Positions 41,513 to 49,433 of a stretch of 64,000 bases of DNA are shown one piece after another. Position 1 is the first letter of the stretch. Each line of letters starts with the position of its first letter. The translations under genes were made by a program, and so were the position numbers. Origin of the DNA: Sphingomonadales bacterium (GTDB taxonomy: Bacteria > Bacteroidota > Bacteroidia > Flavobacteriales_D > Crocinitomicaceae); contig VHBC01000007.1 in the NCBI GenBank assembly GCA_016872115.1, positions 1-64,000 on the forward strand, in the 5' to 3' direction. The notes under the pieces are model-generated. The model made no database searches and was not told the DNA's origin. It saw only the letters and a program-made list of their open reading frames with translations.

Positions 41513-42411
41513 TCTGATTTTTTGAGCATTTCTATCAGGCGTTGTAATTCGGATTCATGCGAGAAATGTACAATTAATTTGCCTTTCCCTTCAGGTGTTT
41601 TGTCTAAGCTGACTTTGGTGCCTAATTGGCTGCTGAGGTAAGAAACATAAAGCTTTTCTGTGGTATTAAGTGGCACTTTAGATTTGGAACCCATTGCACT
41701 ACTGCTTGTTTGGGTTCCGGCGAGTGGTTTGGCCAAAGCTTCGACGTCGCGAACAGAAAGTTGGTTATCGAGAATGCGTTGTAAGGCTGTTAATTGTTCT
41801 TTCTCTGTGCTGAGCGCCAACAGTGCGCGCGCATGACCCATAGTGATTTGCTTGTCCCGGACAGCGGCCTGTATGGCATCTGGGAGCTTAAGTAAGCGCA
41901 AATGATTGGCGATATGAGAGCGCGACTTGGCTACTTTTTCAGACAATTGTTCTTGGGTCAGTTGACATTCCTCAAGAAGCCGTTGATAAGAAAGTGCAAC
42001 TTCTATAGCGTTTAGGTCTTCGCGTTGGATGTTTTCAACCAACGCCATTTCAAGCATGGTTTGGTCGTTGGCAATTCGTACATAAGCAGGGACTTCGGTG
42101 AGCCCGGCTAGTTGCGCGGCACGAAAACGGCGTTCTCCTGAGATGAGTTGGTAGCGGTCACGGCCCATTTTGCGAACCGTAAGTGGTTGAATTATGCCGT
42201 GGGCTTGAATAGACGCCTTGAGTTCTTCGAGTGCGTTGATTTCAAAATGCGTTCTTGGGTTGAACGGATTGGCCTCTATAAGAGAAATAGCAATAAGTGC
42301 AACAGCCCCGGCCGGAACGGCACTCGCGCCGGTGATATCGGTATCGCTGTTTTGAAGCAGTGCGCTGAGCCCTCGGCCCAGAGCAGGTTGTTTTTTGGCG
42401 TTAGAGCTCAT
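41509..42411 (-). CDS. parB: Chromosome-partitioning protein ParB
   Basis: ParB binds parS sites and, as a CTP-dependent clamp, loads SMC and acts with ParA in chromosome segregation. The 300-aa protein has ALGRGLSALL (11-20), the NPFNPRTHFE and LTVRKMGRDRYQLISGERRFRAA CTP-binding motifs (about 52-110), VENIQREDLNAIE, the helix-turn-helix LTQEQLSEKVAKSRSHIANHLRLL, and MGHARALLAL. It overlaps parA by 11 bp and DUF5683 by 4 bp. I found no obvious parS in the window. Confidence 0.95.
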   Translation of the reverse strand: MSSNAKKQPALGRGLSALLQNSDTDITGASAVPAGAVALIAISLIEANPFNPRTHFEINALEELKASIQAHGIIQPLTVRKMGRDRYQLISGERRFRAAQLAGLTEVPAYVRIANDQTMLEMALVENIQREDLNAIEVALSYQRLLEECQLTQEQLSEKVAKSRSHIANHLRLLKLPDAIQAAVRDKQITMGHARALLALSTEKEQLTALQRILDNQLSVRDVEALAKPLAGTQTSSSAMGSKSKVPLNTTEKLYVSYLSSQLGTKVSLDKTPEGKGKLIVHFSHESELQRLIEMLKKSE

Positions 42412-43213
42412 GATTTATATCAATGATTTTATCGTCGTTTCCTATTTTGGTAAGATCGTTTTTCTGAAGTAGTTCTCTGGCAAAGTTGAGGTAATTGACG
42501 GCTCCTTTTGAAGAGGCGTCGTACATGATAACTGTTTGTCCGTGGCTAGAGGCCTCGCTGAGGGTGGTATTGCGATGAATAATGGTGTCAAAGACTAATT
42601 CCTGAAAATGCGTCTTGACTTCGTCGACAACTTGGTTGGCCAAACGCAAACGGGTATCGTACATGGTCAAGACCATACCTTCTATTTCTAGTGCCGGATT
42701 AAGCCTTCCTTGTACAATTTTTATGGTATTGAGGAGTTTACTGAGTCCTTCTAAGGCAAAATATTCGCATTGTACGGGGATCATGACGGCATCGGCGGCA
42801 ACCAAAGCATTGACTGTAATTAGGCCAAGCGAAGGCGAGCAGTCAATCAAGATAAAGTCGTAGTCGTCTTTGATTTGTTCGAGTGCTTTGCGCAAGAGGT
42901 ATTCTCGATTGGGCATATTGATCATTTCGAGCTCGGCGCCAACGAGGTCGACATGTGAAGGCAAAATAAATAGATTCGGATTACTTGTTGGTAAAATAGC
43001 TTCAGTTGCCGGACGTTCATTTACCAAACAGTCGTATATGTTTTTAACCAATTTGGGGTCAAAACCAGTGCCCGAAGTGGCGTTGGCTTGCGGATCGGCG
43101 TCTATAATCAGCGTCTTGTATTCGAGTACGCCCAAACAACCCCCTAAATTAATGGTTGTTGTTGTTTTTCCGACCCCACCTTTTTGATTGGCTATGGCAA
43201 TAATTTTACCCAT
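42401..43213 (-). CDS. parA: Chromosome-partitioning ATPase ParA
   Basis: ParA (Soj) is a deviant-Walker ATPase that moves ParB-parS complexes over the nucleoid. The 270-aa protein starts MGKIIAIANQKGGVGKTTTTINL (Walker A, 9-18), then LIIDADPQANATSG (A'), DFILIDCSPSLGLITVNAL (Walker B) and VQCEYFALEGLSKL. There is no N-terminal DNA-binding extension, so it is the chromosomal type. It is the first gene of the parA-parB-DUF5683-dapB-lepB-wbqC group; a weak -7 (TAACTTTA, minus strand, 43240-43233) lies 19 bp upstream. Confidence 0.96.
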   Translation of the reverse strand: MGKIIAIANQKGGVGKTTTTINLGGCLGVLEYKTLIIDADPQANATSGTGFDPKLVKNIYDCLVNERPATEAILPTSNPNLFILPSHVDLVGAELEMINMPNREYLLRKALEQIKDDYDFILIDCSPSLGLITVNALVAADAVMIPVQCEYFALEGLSKLLNTIKIVQGRLNPALEIEGMVLTMYDTRLRLANQVVDEVKTHFQELVFDTIIHRNTTLSEASSHGQTVIMYDASSKGAVNYLNFARELLQKNDLTKIGNDDKIIDINHEL

Positions 43214-43339
43214 AAATATGCTATTGAAAAGCTAAAGTTACGAGTTGTTGCGCATACTTATGAAGCTCACATTTCGGAACTTATCAACCATCTACGGGCT
43301 ATTGCTGTCAATATCCTTCATTCACAGTAATTTATGCAA

Positions 43340-43371
43340 TTGTAAAGCCCTTATTATTTTCCTTAATTTTG
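43340..43371 (+). promoter_or_regulatory. Promoter of the FHA-like gene, near-leaderless
   Basis: TTG (43340-43342), 21 bp, TAATTTTG (43364-43371), then CACTA and the ATG at 43377. Transcription should start on or within a base or two of the start codon. Confidence 0.52.
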
Positions 43372-43376
43372 CACTA

Positions 43377-43763
43377 ATGAATACAAGAAAGTATTTCTCA
43401 ATAGGTTCGAATCCAAACAACGATTTACAACTAGAGGGGGCGGGTATCAATCCGTTTCATTTGTTTTTATACAAAGATGCTGTGGGTCAGGTTTTCGTTA
43501 GTACCCGTGCACCGGGCACTTTGTTTACTATCAACAACGCAGCACATAAGGAATTGTATATTCTCGAAACGCAAGATCAATTGGCGCTTGCAGGTCATTT
43601 GATCGATTGGAAAGCCATTTTTGAAATCAATCAAGAAGAAATTCAAGTAGTCGAACAAACACAAACGAAAGCTTTCGAAACAGATAAACGGCTAAAAATT
43701 CAGTTGATACTTATTTATACGGCAATTGCAGCGCTGCTCATCTTGATGGCATTTTACATTTAA
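43377..43763 (+). CDS. Small FHA-like protein with C-terminal membrane anchor
   Basis: The 128-aa protein has an N-terminal sequence like the start of a forkhead-associated domain: KYFSIGSNPNNDLQLEGAGINPFHLFLY (IGS, asparagine pair, and NPFH in place of the usual S/xxH), then beta strands to about residue 75. A charged linker follows, and a single hydrophobic helix at the very C-terminus (LILIYTAIAALLILMAFYI). The long upstream ORF extension is rejected because the promoter -7 ends 5 bp before this ATG. It is divergent from parA. FHA domains bind phosphothreonine; key Arg/Ser residues are not conserved, so binding is doubtful. Confidence 0.7.
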   Translation: MNTRKYFSIGSNPNNDLQLEGAGINPFHLFLYKDAVGQVFVSTRAPGTLFTINNAAHKELYILETQDQLALAGHLIDWKAIFEINQEEIQVVEQTQTKAFETDKRLKIQLILIYTAIAALLILMAFYI

Positions 43764-43810
43764 TGCTCAAAAAAAATACAAGACCTATTTACGGAATCAG
43801 AAATAATTTG

Positions 43811-43818
43811 TAATATTG
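43811..43818 (+). promoter_or_regulatory. Probable -7 element of rplS
   Basis: TAATATTG, one mismatch from TAnnTTTG, followed by CACCC like the rpsF and ndk promoters. It is 37 bp before the rplS ATG. Confidence 0.4.
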
Positions 43819-43855
43819 CACCCCCGTTCAGTTGAATTGGGCTAAAATATCAGAG

Positions 43856-44212
43856 ATGAACGCCATTAAACAAATTGAGCAAGAGCTTATCGCCAAAAAT
43901 GAATTACCAGCTTTCGGAGCCGGTGACACCATTATTGTTTCATACCGAATTGTAGAGGGTAGCAAAGAGCGTATCCAGCAATTCCAAGGTGTTGTCTTGC
44001 AACGTCGCGGTGCTGGCGCAACCGAAACTTTCACAATCCGTAAAATGTCTGGCAATATCGGTGTAGAGCGTATTTTGCCTGTCAATTCTCCGTTTATCGA
44101 GAGCATCACCATCGTTAAACGCGGTGCTGTGCGTAGAGCGCGTATATTCTACTTCCGCGAGCGTACAGGAAAATCTGCACGTATCCGCGAGAAAAAGAAC
44201 TTTGCGAAATAA
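43856..44212 (+). CDS. rplS: 50S ribosomal protein L19
   Basis: L19 lies at the 30S-50S interface. The 118-aa protein has the L19 start MNAIKQIEQELI, the FGAGDTIIVSYRIVEGSKERIQQFQGVVL core (22-50), ETFTIRKMSGNIGVERILPVNSPFIESI (63-90) and the basic end ARIFYFRERTGKSARIREK. The ATG at 43856 is preferred to the in-frame TTG 24 bp earlier. It stands alone, without trmD or rimM, with a terminator 22 bp downstream. Confidence 0.96.
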   Translation: MNAIKQIEQELIAKNELPAFGAGDTIIVSYRIVEGSKERIQQFQGVVLQRRGAGATETFTIRKMSGNIGVERILPVNSPFIESITIVKRGAVRRARIFYFRERTGKSARIREKKNFAK

Positions 44213-44234
44213 TATATTTCCACATATAAAACAG

Positions 44235-44259
44235 AAAAGGAGCTTCGGCTCCTTTTTTT
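44235..44259 (+). terminator. Bidirectional terminator between rplS and the OmpA-type gene
   Basis: AAAAGGAGC, TTCG tetraloop, GCTCCTTTTTTT. The UUCG loop makes a very stable hairpin, and the A-run on the left gives a T-run for the convergent minus-strand gene. Confidence 0.92.
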
Positions 44260-44265
44260 GTTTCT

Positions 44266-46299
44266 TTATTCAATTGATAGGATTTCGAATTCAGTCCTTC
44301 GGTTCAATGCGCGGTTGTCAGCAGAATCATTTGGTACTCTAGGTTGTTGTTCTCCATAACCCTTATACTGCATCCGCTCGGCAGCAACACCTAATTTTTC
44401 CAAATAGTTTGCTACCGCTTGTGCTCTTGATTCAGATAAAATTAAATTGCGTTGTGCGTCACCTACATCGTCTGTGTGGCCATTGATTTGAATTCGCAAT
44501 TGCGGTTGTGTTTGCAAATAGTGCGCAAAGCCCTTCAATAAAAACTGGGCGTCTGAACTCAAAAGAGCGGCATCTGTATCAAAAACAATTGCCTCAATTG
44601 CATAAGCAGCACCTTGTTGTAAGGTATCAATCTGTAAAGGCTTGGCTTCAATTTTTGGGGTAGGACTTTTGAGTTGCGAGGTGTCGAGAAGTTGGGCTTG
44701 AAAGCTGTAACCAGCTTTACTTGCCTCGACACTTATTTTCTGATCGACTCTCACAGCAAGCGCATAACTACCATCTTCATTGCTTTGAATGGTTTGATCT
44801 CGCTCTGGCGCAGCTTCATAGCGCAAAGTAATATCAGCTTGTACTGCATTGCCATTCGCATCTTGAAGTTTTCCAGTTAAGATACGGGTTTCTTTAGGTC
44901 TGGCAGCTTTGTAAAGTTCAAAACTATAAATATCCCAATTTTGTCCTTGTGCACTTGAAAAGTAGGCTTTTTTACCATCGGTTGAAACAAAGATGCCTAA
45001 TTCATCAGCATCTGTATTAATTGGAAAACCAATGTTTTGAATTGGCCCCCAGCCCGTTGACTCTTTGCGCATCATGAAAATATCGAGGCCACCCATTCCT
45101 GGTCGCATGCGACTACTTTCCGATACAAAATAGAAGGTTTCGCCATCCTGATGGAAAAATGGACTTTTATCTTTACCAGGTGTATTGACGAGCGCAAATG
45201 GTTTGGCTGGCCCCCAGGTGCCGTCGGGTAGTCTTTCACTAAAATAGATATCGTTGTCTTGACTGCCTTTTCTCAAGCTTGTAAAATAGAGTATTTTGCC
45301 GTCGGCCGAAAGGGATGGTTGGGCCTCCCAACCATCTTTGGTGTTGATGTTTGGTCCTAGGTTGATCAGCGCGCCCCACAATGGCTCACCATTCTTGTCT
45401 TCTTTACCGCTAAGTCTACTGCTGTAAAGATCGCAATTAAGGTAATCCTGATTATATACTTTTTCTGCTTTGCAGGCGCATAAAATCAGTTCGCGGTTAT
45501 CTGCCGATAGACTTGCCGATCCATAATTATAAAACCGCCCGTCGTTGAAAGGAGCGGGTAGGGCTTTGCCGTTACTGAATTGCAGGTTTTGTTGGTGGCT
45601 GGCTACTGTAAATTCTTCTTGAACATAGCCTGAAATATCACCCAGATTAGTTTTGTCTGCTTTGCGTGTAAAAAAGAGTAATTGGTTATCAGGACTCAGC
45701 ATCGGGAAGTATTCGTCTTGTGGACTGCTTGCCCCTAAAACCCTGCCTACCTCAAATGGCACTGGATTTTTTTTTGCTTCGGCAGGAAAGCGTAATTCTT
45801 GGTAAACAGGTTCGATTTCATTTTTTAATTTGACATAAATCGGATTGGGATCTCCAGGATAGATTGAATCAAAATGCATAAAGGTTTCAAGGTAGGTAAG
45901 TGCAGCCGTTTTTTCACTGAAGCTGTAGAGAATGCGTGCAGCATAATAATAGGCTTCTGCTTTATAGCTCGGGCATTTTTGAATACTTCCTTGGTGGAAG
46001 ACCAACGCTTTTTGCATCGTTTTTTCGCCCTCGACTCTTGTTTGATTTTGTTTGAGAAGCTGACTGGCGCGCTGATAATGGATTTGACCTAGATAATAGT
46101 AAGCCTGAACGTTGTTTGGATACTTGCTAATGACTGCTGCCAATCCTTTAACTTGTGCTTCAAAAGTTTCAACTTGTAGGGCTTCTTCTAAGGCTTTATT
46201 GATTTTCTTATCGGTAGTCGAGCAATTAGTACCCTGAGCCATAACGAGCAAAGGACAGCCAACAAACAAAAGAAGTGTAAAAAATGTAACGAATTTCAT
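44266..46299 (-). CDS. OmpA-family protein with TPR and PD40 propeller
   Basis: The 677-aa envelope protein has a signal peptide (about 1-21, ending VMAQ), a TPR-like helical part (about 35-145), and a WD40-like/PD40 propeller (YFPMLSPDNQLLFFTR, SASLSADNRELILCA, QPSLSADGKILYFTS, DKSPFFHQDGETFYFVSES, LGIFVSTDGKKAYFSS; about 185-460). A CarboxypepD_reg-like segment (about 465-540) and a C-terminal OmpA peptidoglycan-binding domain (INGHTDDVGDAQRNLILSESRAQAV) complete it. This architecture resembles PorE-type T9SS proteins of Bacteroidota; that role is possible, not shown. The ATG at 46299 follows a GTG one codon earlier. Confidence 0.92.
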   Translation of the reverse strand: MKFVTFFTLLLFVGCPLLVMAQGTNCSTTDKKINKALEEALQVETFEAQVKGLAAVISKYPNNVQAYYYLGQIHYQRASQLLKQNQTRVEGEKTMQKALVFHQGSIQKCPSYKAEAYYYAARILYSFSEKTAALTYLETFMHFDSIYPGDPNPIYVKLKNEIEPVYQELRFPAEAKKNPVPFEVGRVLGASSPQDEYFPMLSPDNQLLFFTRKADKTNLGDISGYVQEEFTVASHQQNLQFSNGKALPAPFNDGRFYNYGSASLSADNRELILCACKAEKVYNQDYLNCDLYSSRLSGKEDKNGEPLWGALINLGPNINTKDGWEAQPSLSADGKILYFTSLRKGSQDNDIYFSERLPDGTWGPAKPFALVNTPGKDKSPFFHQDGETFYFVSESSRMRPGMGGLDIFMMRKESTGWGPIQNIGFPINTDADELGIFVSTDGKKAYFSSAQGQNWDIYSFELYKAARPKETRILTGKLQDANGNAVQADITLRYEAAPERDQTIQSNEDGSYALAVRVDQKISVEASKAGYSFQAQLLDTSQLKSPTPKIEAKPLQIDTLQQGAAYAIEAIVFDTDAALLSSDAQFLLKGFAHYLQTQPQLRIQINGHTDDVGDAQRNLILSESRAQAVANYLEKLGVAAERMQYKGYGEQQPRVPNDSADNRALNRRTEFEILSIE

Positions 46300-46330
46300 C
46301 ACCTCGGTTTAACGAGAATTATTGAAAAAG

Positions 46331-47347
46331 TTACAATTTAAGTAGGGTTTCTACACAGTAATCGATGTCTTCATTTGAAATATCCAAATGCGTAACCATT
46401 CTGATCATACCCGGGCCAAAAGCCATACAAGCGATGCCTTTTACTTTGAGCAGTTCAATAAAGACATCTCGGCGTTCAGGATCTTGTAAATTGGCCACCA
46501 CAATATTTGTTTGTACCGGGACTACAGATGCTATATAACTGCAAGATGTTAAAGCTTGTTCTAACTGCTTGGCATGCTGATGATCAATATGAAGCCTTTG
46601 AACATTGTTTTGAAGCGCATACAGCCCTCCGGCCGCAATCATGCCGGCTTGGCGCATGCCACCACCAAATACTTTTCTAACGCGCCTTGCTTTTTCAATG
46701 AATGCTGCCGAACCAAGTAGCAAGGAGCCAACTGGCGAACCGAGGCCTTTTGAAAGACAGATGGAAATGCTGTCATAAAATGCACCGTAATTTGCTGGGT
46801 CGAGCCCATTCACTGCCAAGGCATTAAAAACCCTTGCGCCATCGAGGTGCAGAGGCAGGTTCAATTCTTTACAAAGTTGACTTATTTGAGCAATTTGGTC
46901 GACCTCGTACACCGCACCGCCGCCGCGGTTGGCAGTATCTTCTATTGAGACAAGTTGGGTGAGCGGAAAATGCACGTCGTGCGAAGGATTCATCCAGTTG
47001 GCAATACTGGCAGCATTGATGCGGCCACGGTCTCCGGGCAACAAGCGAACCGAAGCGCCAGAATTTTTGGCAATACCCCCGCCTTCATATTTGTAAATAT
47101 GACTTTCTTCGTGGCAAATGACCTCACCGCCTGGTTGCACATGCACATTGATGGCAATTTGATTGGTTTGAGTCCCAGAGCTACAAAATAACGCGGCTTC
47201 TTTGCCAAAAAGTTGCGCCCCATAAGTCTCGAGTTCAAGAACCGTTGGGTCTTCTTTGAAAACGTCGTCGCCTACTTCGGCATTGGCAATGGCCTGGCGC
47301 ATGGCTGGGCTCGGCTTGGTAACGGTGTCGCTGCGGAGGTCAATCAT
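46331..47347 (-). CDS. ltaE: Low-specificity L-threonine aldolase
   Basis: This PLP enzyme splits threonine or allo-threonine to glycine and acetaldehyde. The 338-aa protein begins MIDLRSDTVTKPSPAMRQAI and has ANAEVGDDVFKEDPTV, FCSSGTQTNQIA, SHIYKYEGGG, SIEDTANRGGG, LHLDGARVFNA, and the PLP lysine in ICLSKGLGSPVGSLL. The 34-residue upstream in-frame extension overlaps the divergent promoter and gene and is rejected. It is divergent from the TauE/SafE permease across only 31 bp. Confidence 0.93.
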   Translation of the reverse strand: MIDLRSDTVTKPSPAMRQAIANAEVGDDVFKEDPTVLELETYGAQLFGKEAALFCSSGTQTNQIAINVHVQPGGEVICHEESHIYKYEGGGIAKNSGASVRLLPGDRGRINAASIANWMNPSHDVHFPLTQLVSIEDTANRGGGAVYEVDQIAQISQLCKELNLPLHLDGARVFNALAVNGLDPANYGAFYDSISICLSKGLGSPVGSLLLGSAAFIEKARRVRKVFGGGMRQAGMIAAGGLYALQNNVQRLHIDHQHAKQLEQALTSCSYIASVVPVQTNIVVANLQDPERRDVFIELLKVKGIACMAFGPGMIRMVTHLDISNEDIDYCVETLLKL

Positions 47348-47352
47348 TTTTG

Positions 47353-47360
47353 TACTTTTG
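47353..47360 (+). promoter_or_regulatory. -7 element of the TauE/SafE gene
   Basis: TACTTTTG, perfect -7 match, 18 bp before the ATG. It is separated by a single base from the opposite-strand -7 box. Confidence 0.4.
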
Positions 47361-47361
47361 A

Positions 47362-47369
47362 CAAAAATA
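47362..47369 (-). promoter_or_regulatory. -7 element of ltaE
   Basis: On the minus strand TATTTTTG (47369-47362) is a perfect -7 match, 14 bp before the ltaE ATG. A -33 TTG was not found at the usual distance. Confidence 0.4.
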
Positions 47370-47378
47370 CAAGGATCT

Positions 47379-48128
47379 ATGGATTTCGCCCTTTTAATAA
47401 TGATGTTGCTTTCATTTGTCGTTGCACCTTTTGTAGCGGCATTAGCCACTTTTTATACAGGTTTTGGGCTCAATACTATTTTGGTGCCTTTGTTCATGTT
47501 CAATTGGGATGCACCTTTGGCTGTCTTCATGGCGAGTATTGTTCATCTTTGTAATAATATCCTTAAGGTATCGTTAACGGCACGCTCAATTAACTGGGAT
47601 TTATTTAAGAATTTTGGTGTCCCTGCCATTCTTTTTGCCTTCTTAGGTGCATTTCTGCTCAATCAATTCAGTCGCAACACCTCAACTTACCTCGAACCTA
47701 TTTTCGGAGCCATTCTCATGTTGTTTGCCTTGCTCGAATTTTTTAACTGGAAGTTGCCAATAAAGGGCGCTTGGGCCATGCGCATCGGTGGTAGTTTAAG
47801 TGGTTTTTTTGGTGGTTTTTCAGGTCATCAGGGAGCGCTCAGGGCTTTATTCTTATCCAAATTAAAAATTGAACCCCTCGTTTTTGTAGCCACAACAGCC
47901 ATTATTTCGTTGTTGGTAGACCTAACTAGGGTTGGTGTTTACGCCTCATCGGCGCAGCACCTGAGCTACTATCCTAGTATGCTCATTTTTTTGGTTATTA
48001 CGGCGGCATTAGCTGGTACCTTAGTGGGTAGAAAATACATACAAAAGATCAAACACGAACTTTTTTCCAAGCTGGTTGGGTTGGCCTTGTTCGCAATGGG
48101 CTTGGCCTTACTGCTTGGGCTCATTTAG
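47379..48128 (+). CDS. TauE/SafE-family permease
   Basis: The 249-aa protein is predicted to span the membrane seven to eight times and has the family's glycine-rich half motifs: VAALATFYTGFGLNTILVP (about 14-32) and GGSLSGFFGGFSGHQGALRALFL (about 137-159). TauE/SafE members export sulfite or organosulfonates or take up related anions; the substrate here is unknown. AAGGA 4 bp before the ATG (47371-47375) is one of the few clear Shine-Dalgarno sequences in the window. The upstream ORF extension runs into ltaE and is rejected. The 3' end overlaps the MORN-repeat gene by 21 bp. Confidence 0.9.
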   Translation: MDFALLIMMLLSFVVAPFVAALATFYTGFGLNTILVPLFMFNWDAPLAVFMASIVHLCNNILKVSLTARSINWDLFKNFGVPAILFAFLGAFLLNQFSRNTSTYLEPIFGAILMLFALLEFFNWKLPIKGAWAMRIGGSLSGFFGGFSGHQGALRALFLSKLKIEPLVFVATTAIISLLVDLTRVGVYASSAQHLSYYPSMLIFLVITAALAGTLVGRKYIQKIKHELFSKLVGLALFAMGLALLLGLI

Positions 48129-49025
48129 CGGATAAAGCATTTTTTTAACGCCGTATTGGTCTATAACGAACTCTTCGATTTTCACACCTTTATTCGAATA
48201 AGTGCAGCTGTAATTGAGTTTTCCGTCTTGGTAATAGGTGAGGTGTTTATCAATAGGGAGATCCATGGCATACTTTTCAGTGCTCATGATTTGACCTAAT
48301 TCATTGTAAGAAACAAACAAACCATTCTTTTTTCCTTCTTTCCAATTCTCAGTGCGCGCTAATTTTCCACTGTCGAAAAAGTAAGACCACGTTCCGTTCT
48401 TTTTACCATTCTTGAAATACAACTCGCTTTCCTTCTGACCATTGCTGTTGTAAGTGATTTGTGGACCATCGAGCAGTCCGTTGAGGTAATTGCTTTTTTT
48501 TCGAATTTTTCCGTTGGGTAAATAGGTGCGTTGTGGCCCATCTAATTTGCCTAACGCATAGTTTTTATAGTTAAGGGTGTCGCCGTTTGGATTCAATTGT
48601 ATTGAAGGGCCGTGCAATTGACCAGCTTTGTAATTGATCTCAAATTGAATTCGGTTCAGCGAATCATAAAATACATACGTTGGGCCGTCTGCTAATCCAA
48701 TATGATAAGTTTGAATCGATTGAATACATCCTGTTTGGTAAAAAGAGGTGTCGGTTCCTTGACGTCTGCCTTCTACGAAATTTAATTTCTCCTCGATGGT
48801 GAAGCTAGGGTAGCAACTAACGCAAGCGCCTGTGTATGGGCTGGCAAAATCTTTGCGCAGCAAATAGATATTTGTCAATTCATCGTAAGCAATGCTCTCA
48901 TGGCAGAATTTGCTGCCTTTCATCGGGCATACTTGCCGGGTTTCCTTACAGGGCTCAGGGATTTGAGCATAGCTGTTTAGGTCTAGTAAAAAAGAGAAAA
49001 ATAAACAGATAACGCGCCATTGCAT
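48108..49025 (-). CDS. Exported MORN-repeat protein
   Basis: The 305-aa product has a signal peptide (about 1-20, ending NSYAQ) and a cysteine-containing head (CKETRQVCPMKGSKFC, GACVSCYP). About nine MORN_2-type repeats follow, each of the form G-x-x-D/N-G-x-x-x-x-Y (GLADGPTYVFYDS, GQLHGPSIQLNPNG, GKLDGPQRTYLPNG, GLLDGPQITYNSNG, GKKNGTWSYFFDSG, GKKNGLFVSYNELG). Such proteins are common in Bacteroidota and sometimes labelled YwqK-like antitoxins, but nothing here suggests toxin-antitoxin function. It lies 9 bp downstream of the thioesterase gene. Confidence 0.88.
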   Translation of the reverse strand: MQWRVICLFFSFLLDLNSYAQIPEPCKETRQVCPMKGSKFCHESIAYDELTNIYLLRKDFASPYTGACVSCYPSFTIEEKLNFVEGRRQGTDTSFYQTGCIQSIQTYHIGLADGPTYVFYDSLNRIQFEINYKAGQLHGPSIQLNPNGDTLNYKNYALGKLDGPQRTYLPNGKIRKKSNYLNGLLDGPQITYNSNGQKESELYFKNGKKNGTWSYFFDSGKLARTENWKEGKKNGLFVSYNELGQIMSTEKYAMDLPIDKHLTYYQDGKLNYSCTYSNKGVKIEEFVIDQYGVKKMLYPLNEPKQ

Positions 49026-49034
49026 TCCTTAAAG

Positions 49035-49433
49035 CTACTGCTTTTGGCGCAATTTTAAAAGAGCAGTACGCATGTCCTCAGGAATTTCAATACTTTGGTG
49101 TTTTTTAGCGTTGAAGCCAACCAATATACTTTTTCCAGTTGTTTTGAGTTGCCCATTTACAAAAACTTCATAGCTCAGTGTGAAACTTTTGTTACCAATA
49201 TGTATGCAGTGCATATGTATTTGTGGCGCATCATACAAGAAAATTGGCAAGAGGTAATTGACTTTGTTCTGAACCAAAACAACACCGTTTTCCATCCAGT
49301 CCCAATCTGGCCCAACGAGTTGATTGAAATAATGAATGCGCGTCATTTCAAAGTAACTGAGGTAAATCGCATTATTGACGTGTCCGAGGATATCTATATC
49401 AGTGAGTCTTACTTGAATGCTTGCCGGTGTCAT
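49035..49433 (-). CDS. Acyl-CoA thioesterase, 4HBT/YbgC type
   Basis: The 132-aa hot-dog-fold protein has RLTDIDILGHVNNAIYLSYFEMTRIHYF (9-36), with the catalytic Asp and the HVNNAxY motif of the YbgC/4-hydroxybenzoyl-CoA thioesterase group. VVLVQNKVNYLLPIFL and SYEVFVNGQLKTTGKSILVGF follow. It should hydrolyse short or aromatic acyl-CoAs in the cytosol. It overlaps the CapD-like gene by 4 bp. Confidence 0.9.
   Translation of the reverse strand: MTPASIQVRLTDIDILGHVNNAIYLSYFEMTRIHYFNQLVGPDWDWMENGVVLVQNKVNYLLPIFLYDAPQIHMHCIHIGNKSFTLSYEVFVNGQLKTTGKSILVGFNAKKHQSIEIPEDMRTALLKLRQKQ

Noticed and set aside
43214-43376. Possible parS site or origin near parAB
   Set aside because: I looked for the canonical GTTTCACGTGAAAC-type palindrome in the parA upstream gap and nearby and did not see one; no dnaA or DnaA-box cluster is present either.
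47256-47378. N-terminal extension of the TauE/SafE permease to the first in-frame ATG
   Set aside because: It would overlap ltaE coding sequence and both promoters, and the internal ATG at 47379 has a Shine-Dalgarno AAGGA.
48108-49025. Antitoxin label for the MORN-repeat protein
   Set aside because: MORN_2 proteins are often auto-labelled YwqK antitoxin, but this one has a signal peptide and no toxin gene beside it.
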